From an uncultured Ellagibacter sp. (lineage in GTDB: Bacteria > Actinomycetota > Coriobacteriia > Coriobacteriales > Eggerthellaceae): DNA of 58,448 nucleotides. Every line of letters begins with the position of its first letter. Positions within the stretch are counted from its first letter, which is position 1. The DNA lies in NCBI RefSeq assembly GCF_934636505.1, contig NZ_CAKUAL010000004.1, positions 1-58,448 of the forward strand, read 5' to 3'. This document shows positions 33,731 through 42,842 of the stretch, piece after piece. The position numbers were made by a program, and so were the translations under genes. The notes below the pieces were generated by a model. The model searched no databases. It was not told the origin of the DNA and saw only the letters and a program-made list of their open reading frames with translations.

Positions 33731-34594
33731 ATGATTGATTCCAACATGGTGCGCGGGGAAAACGGCGCGCGGGTTCTCGGCAACTCGACTGCGTCCGCGG
33801 CCGATGGGCGTTTCGCGGTTCCGCTGGGCGAAGCGACGCCTGCCGCTGCGCCCTTCCCAAGCGGGGGCGCGCCCGTCACCTTCTTCATCGTTCGCCATGG
33901 GCAAACGGAATACAACTTGAAACACCTGGTCCAGGGCTGGTGCGATGCTCCTTTGACCGAGGCGGGCGTTCGCGATGCGCGTGCTTGCGGCCGCGGTCTC
34001 GCCCGTGCGGGCGTCGAATTCGCGGTGGCCTACTCGAGCGATTTGGGGCGTGCTGTGCAGACGATGGGCGAGTTACTCTCGGCGCGCAGCGAGGTGGCGC
34101 CCGAGCTGGCCCTTCCTTCTCGCATGTCGGATTCTCGCATCCGCGAATGGTGCTACGGCGACCTGGAGGCTCGCCCCGGCACGCTCATGCGCGATGTGCT
34201 CAACGAGGGGTTCGGGTGCGATATGCCCTTCGAGGAGCTCAATGTCCGCCTCCCGGAAACGGCGGGCGCCATCAAGCGCTGGGACGCTTCCGGTAAAGCG
34301 GAGGGTTGGGAACAAATCAAGGCGCGGCTCGGCGATTTCTATTGCGATGTGGCGCGCAAGGTGGCGCTCTCGGGCGGCGGCAACGTGCTCGTGGTGACGC
34401 ACTCGTTCGTCATCCGCTCGACTATGTACCTGCTCGATCCCGCGCGCGTGAACGACCCCGTGAAGATCGAGAATGCAAGCGTCACAAAGGTGACCTGCGA
34501 CGATGGTCTTGCCTGCGATGCAGGTGCGTTCCCTGGTGCCCTTTTCACTCTCGGCGAGACGGGCTCGACAAGTTTTTTGGATTCACATCTCTAA
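33731..34594 (+). CDS. Histidine phosphatase family protein
   Basis: A 287-residue phosphoglycerate-mutase-like phosphatase. The catalytic RHG motif is FIVRHGQTEYN near residue 54, with a second Arg in YSSDLGRAVQT and the second catalytic His in VVTHSFVIRS. The N-terminal 45 residues are an unusual low-complexity Ala/Pro extension and may not all be translated (ATG 33746 is an alternative). It is co-transcribed with the secreted wall protein. The substrate is unknown; sugar phosphates, nucleotides or cobalamin phosphate are all possible in this family. Confidence 0.85.
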   Translation: MIDSNMVRGENGARVLGNSTASAADGRFAVPLGEATPAAAPFPSGGAPVTFFIVRHGQTEYNLKHLVQGWCDAPLTEAGVRDARACGRGLARAGVEFAVAYSSDLGRAVQTMGELLSARSEVAPELALPSRMSDSRIREWCYGDLEARPGTLMRDVLNEGFGCDMPFEELNVRLPETAGAIKRWDASGKAEGWEQIKARLGDFYCDVARKVALSGGGNVLVVTHSFVIRSTMYLLDPARVNDPVKIENASVTKVTCDDGLACDAGAFPGALFTLGETGSTSFLDSHL

Positions 34595-34846
34595 GGGCAT
34601 CGGCCGGAACGGGCTATCCGACAGGCTCATCTCGGTTGTTCCGCCCGCTCTGGCGCGACCCTGCCCACGTTCGCGTAATTGCCGTGTTCGCTCTGACTGC
34701 TCAGCGCGCTCTAGCTGGCATCACGCATTTCATCTCATTTTACTGATGCTCTGCCCCGATTTCCTAGATATCCTATTGAACTTATAGGTTTAATGTACGA
34801 TAATAGCCACCTGTTCAGTAGGAATAAGGCGTTGAAGGAGTATGCA

Positions 34847-36256
34847 ATGTCATTCGAGGTGGGGGCGGCGGTTGCTGTCGCTTTAATCGTCTTCGTCGCA
34901 TTACTTGCGGTGTTGAAATTCATGAAGAACAAGGGGCTGTCGTTCACGGTCCGCGTGTTCTCGGCGCTCGGTATGGGCATCGTGCTGGGCGTTGCCATTC
35001 AGCTGGCCTTGGGCCGCGGGTCCGATGCCGCGAAGTGTGCGCTCGACTGGATGTCGCTTGTGGGCACGGGCTACATCAGTCTGCTCAAGATGCTCGTGAT
35101 GCCGCTCATCTTCGTGGCGATCGTCGGTGCATTCACGCGAACGGAGGCGACGGAGAACCTGGGCAAGATCGGCGTCTCGGTGCTCGCGGTGCTTTTGGGC
35201 ACGGTCGCCATCGCCGCCGTGTTCGGTTGGGCCACCATCTCCTTCTCGGGTCTGGCGGGCGCCGACTTCACGCAGGGCACGGTCGATGCCTCGAAGATGA
35301 ACGCGCTGCAGACGCGCTCCGACAAGGTGGCCGACACCACGATCCCGCAGACCATCCTGTCGTTCATCCCGACGAACGTCTTCTCCGACTTGGCCGGTAC
35401 CCGTTCGACGTCGACCATCGCCGTGGTCATCTTCTCGGCTATCGTGGGTATGGCTTACTTGAAGCTTCGCAATCGCGACTCTGAGCAGGCCGATCTCTTC
35501 CGCCGCATCATCGACAGCCTCTACGGCATCGTGATGTGCATCGTGAAGATGGTCATCGGACTCACCCCCTACGGCGTCATGGCGCTCATCGCGAACGTTA
35601 TGGCAACGAGCGATTTCGCGGCAATCGTCGATCTTGGCAAGTTCATCATCTTCTCGTATGTGGCCATTATCGCGATGTTCGTCGTGCACCTGATCATCCT
35701 CGCGGCGAACCGCGTGAACCCCGTCACGTACCTGAAGAAGGCGTTCCCCGTGCTCTCCTTCGCGTTCGTATCGCGCACGAGCGCGGGCGCTCTGCCTATG
35801 AACATTGAGACGCAGTCGAAGGCGCTCGGCGTTGACGAGGCGACGGCGAACTTCGCGGCGAGCTTCGGCATGTCCATCGGGCAGAACGGCTGCGCGGGCA
35901 TTTACCCGGCCATGATGGCAACGCTCATCGCGCCGACCGTCGGCATCAACGTGTTCGACCCGACGTGGGTGGTCATGCTGATCGCCATCATCGTGATCAG
36001 CTCGTTCGGCGTGGCGGGCGTTGGCGGCGGTGCCACGTTCGCAAGCCTCATCGTGCTCGGCACCATGGGACTGCCGATCGAGATCGTTGGCCTCATGGCG
36101 TCGGTTGAGCCGCTCATCGACATGGGCCGCACTGCGCTCAACGTGAGCGACTCCATGGTCGCGGGCGTCACGTCGGCGAACGTGAACAAGACGCTTGATC
36201 GCGAGATGTTTGCGAACTCCGAGGCGCGCATCAGCGGGGCTGCTGCTGAGGAATAG
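34847..36256 (+). CDS. tcyP: Dicarboxylate/amino acid:cation symporter, cystine (TcyP)-like
   Basis: A 469-residue DAACS-family symporter with 8 transmembrane helices and two re-entrant loops. The substrate-binding stretch FVSRTSAGALPMNIETQSK and the GQNGCAGIYPAM segment resemble L-cystine symporters (TcyP/YdjN) rather than glutamate or dicarboxylate carriers. ATG 34847 follows GAAGGAG; a longer in-frame extension upstream has no support. It is monocistronic with a good terminator. Cystine import would fit the heavy Fe-S and radical SAM content, though this is inference. Confidence 0.85.
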   Translation: MSFEVGAAVAVALIVFVALLAVLKFMKNKGLSFTVRVFSALGMGIVLGVAIQLALGRGSDAAKCALDWMSLVGTGYISLLKMLVMPLIFVAIVGAFTRTEATENLGKIGVSVLAVLLGTVAIAAVFGWATISFSGLAGADFTQGTVDASKMNALQTRSDKVADTTIPQTILSFIPTNVFSDLAGTRSTSTIAVVIFSAIVGMAYLKLRNRDSEQADLFRRIIDSLYGIVMCIVKMVIGLTPYGVMALIANVMATSDFAAIVDLGKFIIFSYVAIIAMFVVHLIILAANRVNPVTYLKKAFPVLSFAFVSRTSAGALPMNIETQSKALGVDEATANFAASFGMSIGQNGCAGIYPAMMATLIAPTVGINVFDPTWVVMLIAIIVISSFGVAGVGGGATFASLIVLGTMGLPIEIVGLMASVEPLIDMGRTALNVSDSMVAGVTSANVNKTLDREMFANSEARISGAAAEE

Positions 36257-36285
36257 AGCTTTCCGGAAAACGTGCGCGTGCTATC

Positions 36286-36328
36286 AAGCGCGGATGCGGG
36301 CCTGCAAGGCTTGCATCCGCGCTTTTTC
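36286..36328 (+). terminator. Terminator after the cystine-type symporter
   Basis: A perfect 12 bp stem, AAGCGCGGATGC (36286-36297) / GCATCCGCGCTT (36313-36324), is followed by TTTTT. Confidence 0.92.
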
Positions 36329-36401
36329 ATGCGAGCTGCGTGCGGGGAAAGGTCGCGGCGCGGGTTTCAACTGCAGGTCTGTGCGGCTCTTCCCGAGTTC
36401 G

Positions 36402-37193
36402 CTACAGTCGCAGCCTCTCGTTTGCTTGCGCGATGACCTCGCTCACCTGGTCGGGGTGCGCGCTTGCGTATGAGGGGAAGGGCGCGGGCGGCGCGGGCTC
36501 GTCTTCGAAAGGGGCGATTTCGCGCACGTACCAGGCGACGTCGTGCCAGGCGCCGCAGGTGAAACCCGCGTGCGGCTGTGTTCCCATGAGCGCGAACCCG
36601 AACGCGCGGTGCAAGTGCTCGCTTGCGGGGTTGGGGGAGGTCACCACACCGTAGACCGCCTTTATGCCCGTAAGGCGCAGAAGCTCGATGAGCGCGGCGT
36701 ACAGGCGGCTTCCCACGCCTTGGCCCTGCGTGGTGGGCGCAAGGTAGACGGAAAGCTCGGCGTTCCATTGGAAGGCGATGCGCTCGCGCAGCTCATGGGC
36801 GTAGGCGAACCCGACGACGCGTCCGTCCTCCTCGGCGACGAGACAGGGGTACTTCTCGCAGATTTCGGCGATGCGCTCGCGGTATGCCTCGCAAGAGGGG
36901 GCTTCTTCCTCGAAAGTCACGGGCGTGTCGACGAAGGGGGCGTACACCGCGCGGATGCCGTCCGCGTCGTCGGCCGAGGCCAGGCGGATGTGCATCTGCG
37001 GGCTCGCCGGCGTGCGGTCGGCTGTGGAAGCCTGGAAGTTTGCGGGCGCGTTGCGAAATACGCGCATCTGCGAGTTCGCCGGCGCGCATCCCGGCGGAGG
37101 CGCCATCGCGCCTGCGGAGGCATTATCGCCCGCAGCCTCCGCAGGCGTACTCTCGTTCGCGGCGGCAGAATCGCACAAGGACGCATCGCGCAT
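36402..37193 (-). CDS. GNAT N-acetyltransferase (Pat/MnaT-like) with N-terminal extension
   Basis: A 263-residue acetyltransferase. The GNAT domain begins at MHIRLASADDADG (about residue 67) and shows the acetyl-CoA loop TTQGQGVGSRLY and the Pat-like GFTCGAWHDVAWY tail, typical of phosphinothricin/methionine sulfone acetyltransferases. The first 65 residues are an Ala/Pro-rich extension absent from most relatives; it contains two similar DNA segments near 36990 and 37065. ATG 37193 is preferred because AAGGAG lies upstream, whereas the internal Met has no Shine-Dalgarno. It is divergent from the pheS T-box region. Confidence 0.85.
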   Translation of the reverse strand: MRDASLCDSAAANESTPAEAAGDNASAGAMAPPPGCAPANSQMRVFRNAPANFQASTADRTPASPQMHIRLASADDADGIRAVYAPFVDTPVTFEEEAPSCEAYRERIAEICEKYPCLVAEEDGRVVGFAYAHELRERIAFQWNAELSVYLAPTTQGQGVGSRLYAALIELLRLTGIKAVYGVVTSPNPASEHLHRAFGFALMGTQPHAGFTCGAWHDVAWYVREIAPFEDEPAPPAPFPSYASAHPDQVSEVIAQANERLRL

Positions 37194-37405
37194 GAAAAGG
37201 GCTCCTTCCCGAGCAATCGGACAGGAGCCCATGGTAGCACGTGCCTGTTTCGGCGGCTTTTCGAGTCGACGAATTCCCCTCTATGTTGGCTTCGGTTGTC
37301 CTACGTGGGGGTCTGTTGCTTCCAGCGGTTATCGCGCCCGCCCCTTTTGGGCCGCTCCTCGCGTTTCGCGTTGTGGATTTTCCCCATGGCGGGCGGTCCT
37401 TGCGC

Positions 37406-37411
37406 TATACT
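37406..37411 (+). promoter_or_regulatory. -10 box of the pheST T-box transcript
   Basis: TATACT (37406-37411) lies about 25 bp before the first T-box stem. No good -35 is visible at 17 bp. Confidence 0.45.
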
Positions 37412-37429
37412 CTCTTCCACATGCGATGA

Positions 37430-37757
37430 CGAAGACAGCGCACGTACAGCGAAGCTTCCAGAGATGGGGTTCATCGGCTGAAAGGCCCCAAGCGATACGG
37501 CGTGCGATTCCCTTCCGAGCAGCGCTCCTGAACGCGGACGCGGGGTCATCCCGCGAGACGAACGAAGTAGGGTGCGACGGTTTGCCTCCGTCATCAGGCG
37601 AAACGAGTGGATGCCTCTCGGGCAGCGCAGCATGTCGCGTTGTCGGGGGAAGGCGTCAACCAGGGTGGTACCGCGAGGGCTTGTCTCTCGTCCTTGGAAG
37701 TGAAGGCGAACGCGAAAGCACGCGCCTTCCGGGGCGAGATGGCAAGCCCTTTTTTAT
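37430..37757 (+). ncRNA. T-box leader of pheST with UUC (Phe) specifier
   Basis: CGCACG (37439-37444) pairs with CGTGCG (37501-37506); the AGAGA motif is at 37460-37464, GNUG is GCTG (37477-37480), and TTC (37508-37510) occupies the specifier loop. The antiterminator core AGGGTGGTACCGCG (37662-37675) has UGGU, matching the A73 discriminator of tRNA-Phe. Uncharged tRNA-Phe should allow read-through into pheS. The rest of 37194-37813 holds no gene. Confidence 0.92.
37676..37756 (+). terminator. T-box-controlled terminator before pheS
   Basis: AGGGCTTG (37676-37683) pairs with CAAGCCCT (37743-37750), with further pairing of TCTCGTCC and GGGCGAGA inside, followed by TTTTTT. Confidence 0.88.
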
Positions 37758-37813
37758 TGGTGGAGCGCCCTTTGGGCCAGGTGGGGCGCTCGATACGAGA
37801 GGTGAAGGTGATT

Positions 37814-38896
37814 ATGGCGATCACGGACGAGCTCGCGCAACTGCGTGAGCAAACCCTTGCGCGCATCGCGGAAGCCGACACGTCGGCGGCGCTCGAGAGC
37901 GTGCGCGTGGCGGTGCTCGGCAAGGCGGGCACGCTTACGGGCTACCTGCGCGGCATGGGCAAGGTCGCGAAGGAAGAGCGCGCTGTCGTCGGCAAGACGG
38001 TCAACGAGGTGCGCAACGTGGTGGAAGAGGCGCTCGAAGCGCGCAAGAAGAAGCTCGCGGCAGCTGAGATGGAAGCCGCGATCGACGCAAGCGCTGTCGA
38101 CGTCACGCTCCCCGGCCGCGCGCAGCAGATGGGCACGCGCCATCTGATCAACGCGATCACCGACGAAGTGTCGGAGATCTTCCTCGGCCTGGGCTACACC
38201 GTCGTCCATGGCCCCGAGGTCGAGACCGATTACTACAATTTCGAGGCGCTGAACGCCCCGAAGGACCACCCGTCCCGCTCGATGCAGGACACGTTCTACG
38301 TGCGCGACCTTTCGGGTGAGGCGTCGTCTGTGCGCGGCGAGTCCGACGTGCTTCTGCGCACGCAGACCTCCGGTGTGCAGGTGCACGTGATGGAGGACCA
38401 GAAGCCGCCGATCTACATCATCGCTCCGGGCAAGGTGTACCGCCGCGACGTGGCCGACCCCTCGCATCTTCCGCAGTTCACCCAGATCGAGGGCCTGGTC
38501 ATCGACAAGGGCATCTCGTTCGGCGACCTTAAGGGCACGCTCGACTACTTCTGCAAGCAGATGTTCGGACCCGATCGCAAGACTCGTTTCCGCGCGCACT
38601 ACTTCCCGTTCACCGAGCCCTCCGCCGAGGCCGACGTCTCCTGCGGCGTGTGCGGCGGCACGGGGCATCTGCACGACGGCGAGCGCTGCCGCATGTGCAA
38701 GGGTACGGGCTGGCTGGAAATCCTCGGTTGCGGCATGGTCGACCCGAACGTGCTCACCATGTCGGGCATCGATCCGGAGGAATACTCCGGCTTTGCGTTC
38801 GGCGTCGGCGTCGAGCGCGTGGCGTGCCTGAAGTACAACGTGCCCGACCTGCGCATGCTCCTCGAAGGCGACATGCGCTTCCTGCGCCAGTTCTAA
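37814..38896 (+). CDS. pheS: Phenylalanine-tRNA ligase alpha subunit
   Basis: A 360-residue catalytic subunit of the alpha2-beta2 synthetase. An N-terminal coiled-coil arm (1-90) is followed by the class II core: motif 1 near HLINAITDEVSEIF, motif 2 in YRRDVADPSHLPQF, and motif 3 in GFAFGVGVERVACLKY. It contains an unusual Cys-rich insert, CGVCGGTGHLHDGERCRMC (about 278-297), a zinc-ribbon-like knob where relatives carry a short C-x-G loop. ATG 37814 matches the usual N terminus. A 119 bp palindromic element separates it from pheT. Confidence 0.96.
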   Translation: MAITDELAQLREQTLARIAEADTSAALESVRVAVLGKAGTLTGYLRGMGKVAKEERAVVGKTVNEVRNVVEEALEARKKKLAAAEMEAAIDASAVDVTLPGRAQQMGTRHLINAITDEVSEIFLGLGYTVVHGPEVETDYYNFEALNAPKDHPSRSMQDTFYVRDLSGEASSVRGESDVLLRTQTSGVQVHVMEDQKPPIYIIAPGKVYRRDVADPSHLPQFTQIEGLVIDKGISFGDLKGTLDYFCKQMFGPDRKTRFRAHYFPFTEPSAEADVSCGVCGGTGHLHDGERCRMCKGTGWLEILGCGMVDPNVLTMSGIDPEEYSGFAFGVGVERVACLKYNVPDLRMLLEGDMRFLRQF

Positions 38897-38907
38897 AATG
38901 CAGGACC

Positions 38908-39026
38908 GCGTTTGAGCTCGGCCGACGTACACCATGCTCAAACAGTCCTGACTCGCACGAACAGCCCACTGGGCTGTTCGGCTCGTGCGGAACTGCGCGT
39001 GGCGCACGCCTGCCGAGCTCAAACGC
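38908..39026. repeat. Intercistronic palindromic element, copy 2 (between pheS and pheT)
   Basis: The perfect 15 bp outer arm GCGTTTGAGCTCGGC (38908-38922) / GCCGAGCTCAAACGC (39012-39026) encloses GCTCAAACAGTCCT, an apical perfect hairpin CGAACAGCCC-ACT-GGGCTGTTCG and GCGGAACT. The core sequences match copy 1 at 30138-30246; the arms do not, yet are complementary in both. Confidence 0.78.
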
Positions 39027-39056
39027 TACAAGGCAAATTGCAAGAAAGAGAGAGTC

Positions 39057-41519
39057 ATGAAAGTATCGCTGAAATGGCTTAACGAATACGTGGAGGTGCC
39101 GACCGACACCAAGGCGCTCTGCGACAAGCTCGATCTCACGGGCACGGGCGTCGAAGGCGTCGAGGTGCTCGGTGCCACGTTCGACGGCGTGGTCGTGGGC
39201 TACGTCGAGACCTGCGAGCCGCATCCCGATTCTGACCATATGCACGTGGTCATGGTGAACACGGGCGCGGGTGAGCCCGTGCAAATCGTGTGCGGCGCGC
39301 CGAACATCAAGGCGGGAATCAAGCTTCCCGTCGCGACTGTGGGGGCCGTGCTCCCCGGCGACTTCAAAATCAAGAAGTCGAAGCTGCGCGGCGTTGCGAG
39401 CGCCGGCATGTGCTGCTCGCGGCGTGAGCTGGGGCTTGGATCCGACCATGAGGGCATCTGGATCCTTCCCGACGACGCCCCGGTGGGCACCCCCATTGCC
39501 GACTACCTGAAGCTGACCGACACGGTGCTCGATTTGGAGATTACGCCGAACCGCCCCGACAGCCTCTCGATCGTGGGGCTTGCGCGCGAGATGGGCGCGA
39601 TGTATCGCCGCGATTGGAAAAACCCGCTCGACGAGATGGCCGCGAAGCTCGAGCTCGTTGACGACGGCATCGACGACGTCGACGTGACCATCGAGGACGC
39701 CGTGCGCTGCTCGCGCTATTCCGCCCGCGTCATCCGCGGCGTGAAGGTGGGCCCGTCGCCTGACTGGATGGTCGAGCGCCTCGCCGCCATCGGCCAGCGC
39801 TCCATCAACAACATCGTCGACGTGACGAACTACATCCTGTTCCTGTTCGGCCAGCCGCTGCACGCCTTCGACTTGAACAAGCTGAAAGGCGCAGACGGGC
39901 GCGCCCATGTGGTGATCCGCGAGGCCGCCGACGGCGCGAAGTTCACCACGCTCGACGAGGTGGAGCGCACGCTGACTTCTGACATGACCGTCATCGCCAC
40001 GCCCGAGCTCGGCCCTGTGGCGCTCGCGGGCGTTATGGGTGGCCTCGACACCGAGGTCACCGAGGAGACCACCGACATCCTGCTCGAGACGGCGACCTTC
40101 GAGCCAGGCCGCACCTCGCGCACCTCGCGCAACCTGGGCCTCATCTCCGAGAGCTCCATGCGCTACGAGCGCGGCGTGGACGACCACGGCATCGAAGAGC
40201 GCTCTGCTGCTGCGGCGGCGCTCATCGTGGAAGTTGCCGGCGGCCAAGTGTCTGGCTCCATCGGCGGCGGTACGGGCATCGTGGACGAGTGGCCGAACGT
40301 CTCCGAAGAGGCTCACCTCACCTTCCGCATCCCGCGCTTCAACGCGATGATGGGCGCCGATATCTCCCGCGACTTCATCGTGGAGATCCTCGGCCGTCTG
40401 GGCTGCAAGGTGGAAGACGGCGCAGACGCCGATACGCTCGCGGTCACGTCGCCGACGTTCCGCCCCGACCTGCCGCGCGAAATCGACCTCTACGAGGAAG
40501 TGCTGCGCCTCTACGGCATGGACCAGATCGAGGCCACGCTCCCCGGCGGTCGCGGCCGCTTCGGCACGGTGAGCCACGAGCAGCACGTGAAGAACAAGGT
40601 CAACGACACGCTGCGCGCTTGCGGCATGAACGAGACGATGACCTACTCGTTCGCCGAGCCGAGTGAAATCGAGCGCCTGCGCCTGCCGCTCGAGGGCTTA
40701 GGTCAGGCAGTCGAGCTTCTGAACCCGATGAACGCCGAGCAATCGGTCATGCGCCAAAGCATCATCCCCGGCCTTCTGCGCTCTGTCGCCCACAACCAGA
40801 ACCGCGGCGTGAAGAACATTCAGCTCTACGAGATGGGCCGCGTGTTCTTCGCCCATGAGGGCAAGAAAAAGCCCAAGGAGCGCGAGAAGCTTGCCGGCGT
40901 TTTGGCCGGTGCCGTGCGCGACGCCGGTTGGAACGAGGCGCCTGCTCCCTACGACTTCTTCGACGGCAAGGGCGTGCTCGAGAACCTCGCGCGCGAGCTT
41001 GCGCTTCCCAAGGTGCGCTTCAAGGCGCTCGCCGCCGACGAGGCGCCGCAGCTGCAGCCCGGCCGCGCTGCCGAGATGCTCTCGGGCGGCACGTCGCTTG
41101 GCTGGGTGGGCGAGCTCCATCCGCTCGCCGTGGCGGCCTACGACGCGGCGGCCCCCGTCGTCGCCTTCGAGCTCGACCTCGAGGCGCTTGAGCGTGCGGC
41201 TCGTCCGGCGCGCGACTACGTTGACGTGCCCACGTTCCCCGCGGTGTCGATGGATATCGCGTTCGTTGTCGATGAGGACGTCACTCACGAGCGCCTCGTC
41301 CAGTGCATGACGTCCGCCGGCGGAAAGCTGCTCGAAGACGTGCGCCTGTTCGACGTCTATCGCGACGAGAAGCGTCTCGGCGCTGGCAAGAAGTCGATGG
41401 CGTACGCGCTCACCTACCGCGCTGCCGACCGCACGCTCACGAGCGACGAGGCGGAGAAGGCGCACGAGCGCATGGTGAAGAAGGTGAGCTCGGCGACGGG
41501 CGCCGAGGTTCGCGGGTAG
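39057..41519 (+). CDS. pheT: Phenylalanine-tRNA ligase beta subunit
   Basis: An 820-residue subunit needed for tRNA binding and editing. In order: N-terminal tRNA-binding EMAP-like domain (about 40-150, VCGAPNIKAGIKLPVA), B3/B4 editing domain (about 215-390), B5 domain, catalytic-like core, and the C-terminal ferredoxin-fold anticodon-binding domain (about 727-819, YVDVPTFPAVSMDIAFVVDE). ATG 39057 follows AAAGAGAG. It is in the same operon as pheS and is followed by a bidirectional terminator. Confidence 0.96.
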   Translation: MKVSLKWLNEYVEVPTDTKALCDKLDLTGTGVEGVEVLGATFDGVVVGYVETCEPHPDSDHMHVVMVNTGAGEPVQIVCGAPNIKAGIKLPVATVGAVLPGDFKIKKSKLRGVASAGMCCSRRELGLGSDHEGIWILPDDAPVGTPIADYLKLTDTVLDLEITPNRPDSLSIVGLAREMGAMYRRDWKNPLDEMAAKLELVDDGIDDVDVTIEDAVRCSRYSARVIRGVKVGPSPDWMVERLAAIGQRSINNIVDVTNYILFLFGQPLHAFDLNKLKGADGRAHVVIREAADGAKFTTLDEVERTLTSDMTVIATPELGPVALAGVMGGLDTEVTEETTDILLETATFEPGRTSRTSRNLGLISESSMRYERGVDDHGIEERSAAAAALIVEVAGGQVSGSIGGGTGIVDEWPNVSEEAHLTFRIPRFNAMMGADISRDFIVEILGRLGCKVEDGADADTLAVTSPTFRPDLPREIDLYEEVLRLYGMDQIEATLPGGRGRFGTVSHEQHVKNKVNDTLRACGMNETMTYSFAEPSEIERLRLPLEGLGQAVELLNPMNAEQSVMRQSIIPGLLRSVAHNQNRGVKNIQLYEMGRVFFAHEGKKKPKEREKLAGVLAGAVRDAGWNEAPAPYDFFDGKGVLENLARELALPKVRFKALAADEAPQLQPGRAAEMLSGGTSLGWVGELHPLAVAAYDAAAPVVAFELDLEALERAARPARDYVDVPTFPAVSMDIAFVVDEDVTHERLVQCMTSAGGKLLEDVRLFDVYRDEKRLGAGKKSMAYALTYRAADRTLTSDEAEKAHERMVKKVSSATGAEVRG

Positions 41520-41540
41520 AAGCTCTCTCACCAAAAAAGG

Positions 41541-41574
41541 AAGAGCCGAGGATGTGGCGGCATCCTCGGCTCTT
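41541..41574. terminator. Bidirectional terminator between convergent pheT and PhnP-like genes
   Basis: A perfect 14 bp stem, AAGAGCCGAGGATG (41541-41554) / CATCCTCGGCTCTT (41561-41574), has a 6 nt loop. The minus strand continues CCTTTTTT and the plus strand CGTGTTT. Confidence 0.9.
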
Positions 41575-41625
41575 CGTGTTTCAGACCTCCTGCAGTATAG
41601 GACGTCATCTAGTAATGGTCAACCA

Positions 41626-42417
41626 CTAAATCTCAAACGTGAGCCCGTCGTGGGCGGCCTCGACGCGGCCTTCGTACTGCGCGAGAAACTCTTCCAATTC
41701 TACGAGCGTGATCGGCTCGTCGTAGTGCATGCACAGGTGCGTGAGATAGATTTTGCCCGCGTCGAGCGACAGCCCTTCTTCGATGCATTCCTGCACGCTG
41801 TGGTGCGCGGCGGGGGACCAATTGTTCTTCCAGAACGTCGCGTCCATCGCGAGAATGTCGATACCCTGCAGCCGCTCATAGGTCTCGGGCGGCAGCTTCC
41901 CGGTGTCGGAGGCGTAGAACATGCGCGTGTCGCCCGTCTCGATGAGATATCCATAAGTGCCCGCCGCGTGGGTGCAGGGGAGCGCCGTGTACTTCACGCC
42001 GTCGAACTCGACGGTGTCCATCGGTGCGATTTCGCGCATGTCGAGCGCGTAGGTCATGTAGTGGAACTCCTGCGCGATGCCCGCGAGCGTCTCGGCGCTG
42101 CCGTAGACAGGAAGCGCCTCTTTCTGCTTGAGCTGCACGAGGTACTCAAGCTCCAAAAGCCCTCCCACGTGGTCGGAGTGGCAGTGGGTGTACAGGACCT
42201 CGTCAATGCGCCGCACGTTCTCGCGAATGCACTGATGACGCAGGTCAGGCGGCGTGTCGATGAGAAGCGTCTTCTCGCCTTTGATCATAGTCCCGCAATC
42301 TCCGCGCCTCGCGCGCGGATTCGCCCTGGCCTCTTCGCACGCGGGGCAGTCGCAGAAAAACGAAGGCACGCCGCAGCCTGCGCCTGTGCCCATGAAGGTG
42401 AACGCGTGTTTTTTCAT
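41626..42417 (-). CDS. PhnP-like metallo-beta-lactamase-fold phosphodiesterase
   Basis: A 263-residue MBL-fold hydrolase. The metal motif is THCHSDHVGG (HxHxDH), with later ligands in PCTHAAG and ASDTGK. The N-terminal CDCPAC motif (Cys22, Cys24, Cys27) with DCGT (Cys41) is the extra zinc site of the PhnP group, whose founder opens cyclic phosphodiesters in phosphonate catabolism. No phn genes are nearby, so its substrate may be another cyclic phosphate. The start at 42417 has AAAGAGA upstream. It is convergent with pheT. Confidence 0.85.
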   Translation of the reverse strand: MKKHAFTFMGTGAGCGVPSFFCDCPACEEARANPRARRGDCGTMIKGEKTLLIDTPPDLRHQCIRENVRRIDEVLYTHCHSDHVGGLLELEYLVQLKQKEALPVYGSAETLAGIAQEFHYMTYALDMREIAPMDTVEFDGVKYTALPCTHAAGTYGYLIETGDTRMFYASDTGKLPPETYERLQGIDILAMDATFWKNNWSPAAHHSVQECIEEGLSLDAGKIYLTHLCMHYDEPITLVELEEFLAQYEGRVEAAHDGLTFEI

Positions 42418-42526
42418 AGAAGTCTCTTTTCTCCCTACGCCATACGCCGCCGATTATACCCCGCTCGCCATGCAAAGCTGCCCCTTTCGGGGGGCGAAGT
42501 ATCGCAGCAATCCATAGGCAATAGCT

Positions 42527-42554
42527 ATAATCCCTAACGAAGATTCGGTCGAAT
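42527..42554 (+). promoter_or_regulatory. Candidate promoter and palindrome in the 425 bp region before the molybdoenzyme operon
   Basis: TATAAT (42527-42532) is followed by the palindrome ATTCG-GT-CGAAT (42543-42554), which would sit at about +4 and could be an operator. No convincing -35 is visible. The remainder of 42418-42842 contains no gene or terminator that I can support, leaving a leader of about 300 nt. Confidence 0.4.
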
Positions 42555-42842
42555 AGTCGTTCGCGTCAAGCCATGGGGCTAAACCTGTGTTTTTTCGCGT
42601 TCGGTGTCGCGAAATCGGCGAGTGGTGGCATACAGGGAGGCTCATCCTTGGCTCATACTGCGGGGTTTATCCGTCGGGGGAATTCAGACTGGCGGGGCGA
42701 TGCTTGCAGAGGGACTCTTCCGTACACTACCGCTGTCAACGCGTCGGGGCGTGCCGTGCGCTTTCGGACAATGCGCAGGTCGCAAAAACCCGACGAACCG
42801 AATAGTAGGTGTCTGTAGGACGAGAAGAAGAGGGGAAGGTAG

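Noticed and set aside
41626..42417. Phosphonate degradation locus based on the PhnP-like hydrolase
   Set aside because: No other phn gene lies in the window; the protein is kept as a PhnP-like hydrolase only.
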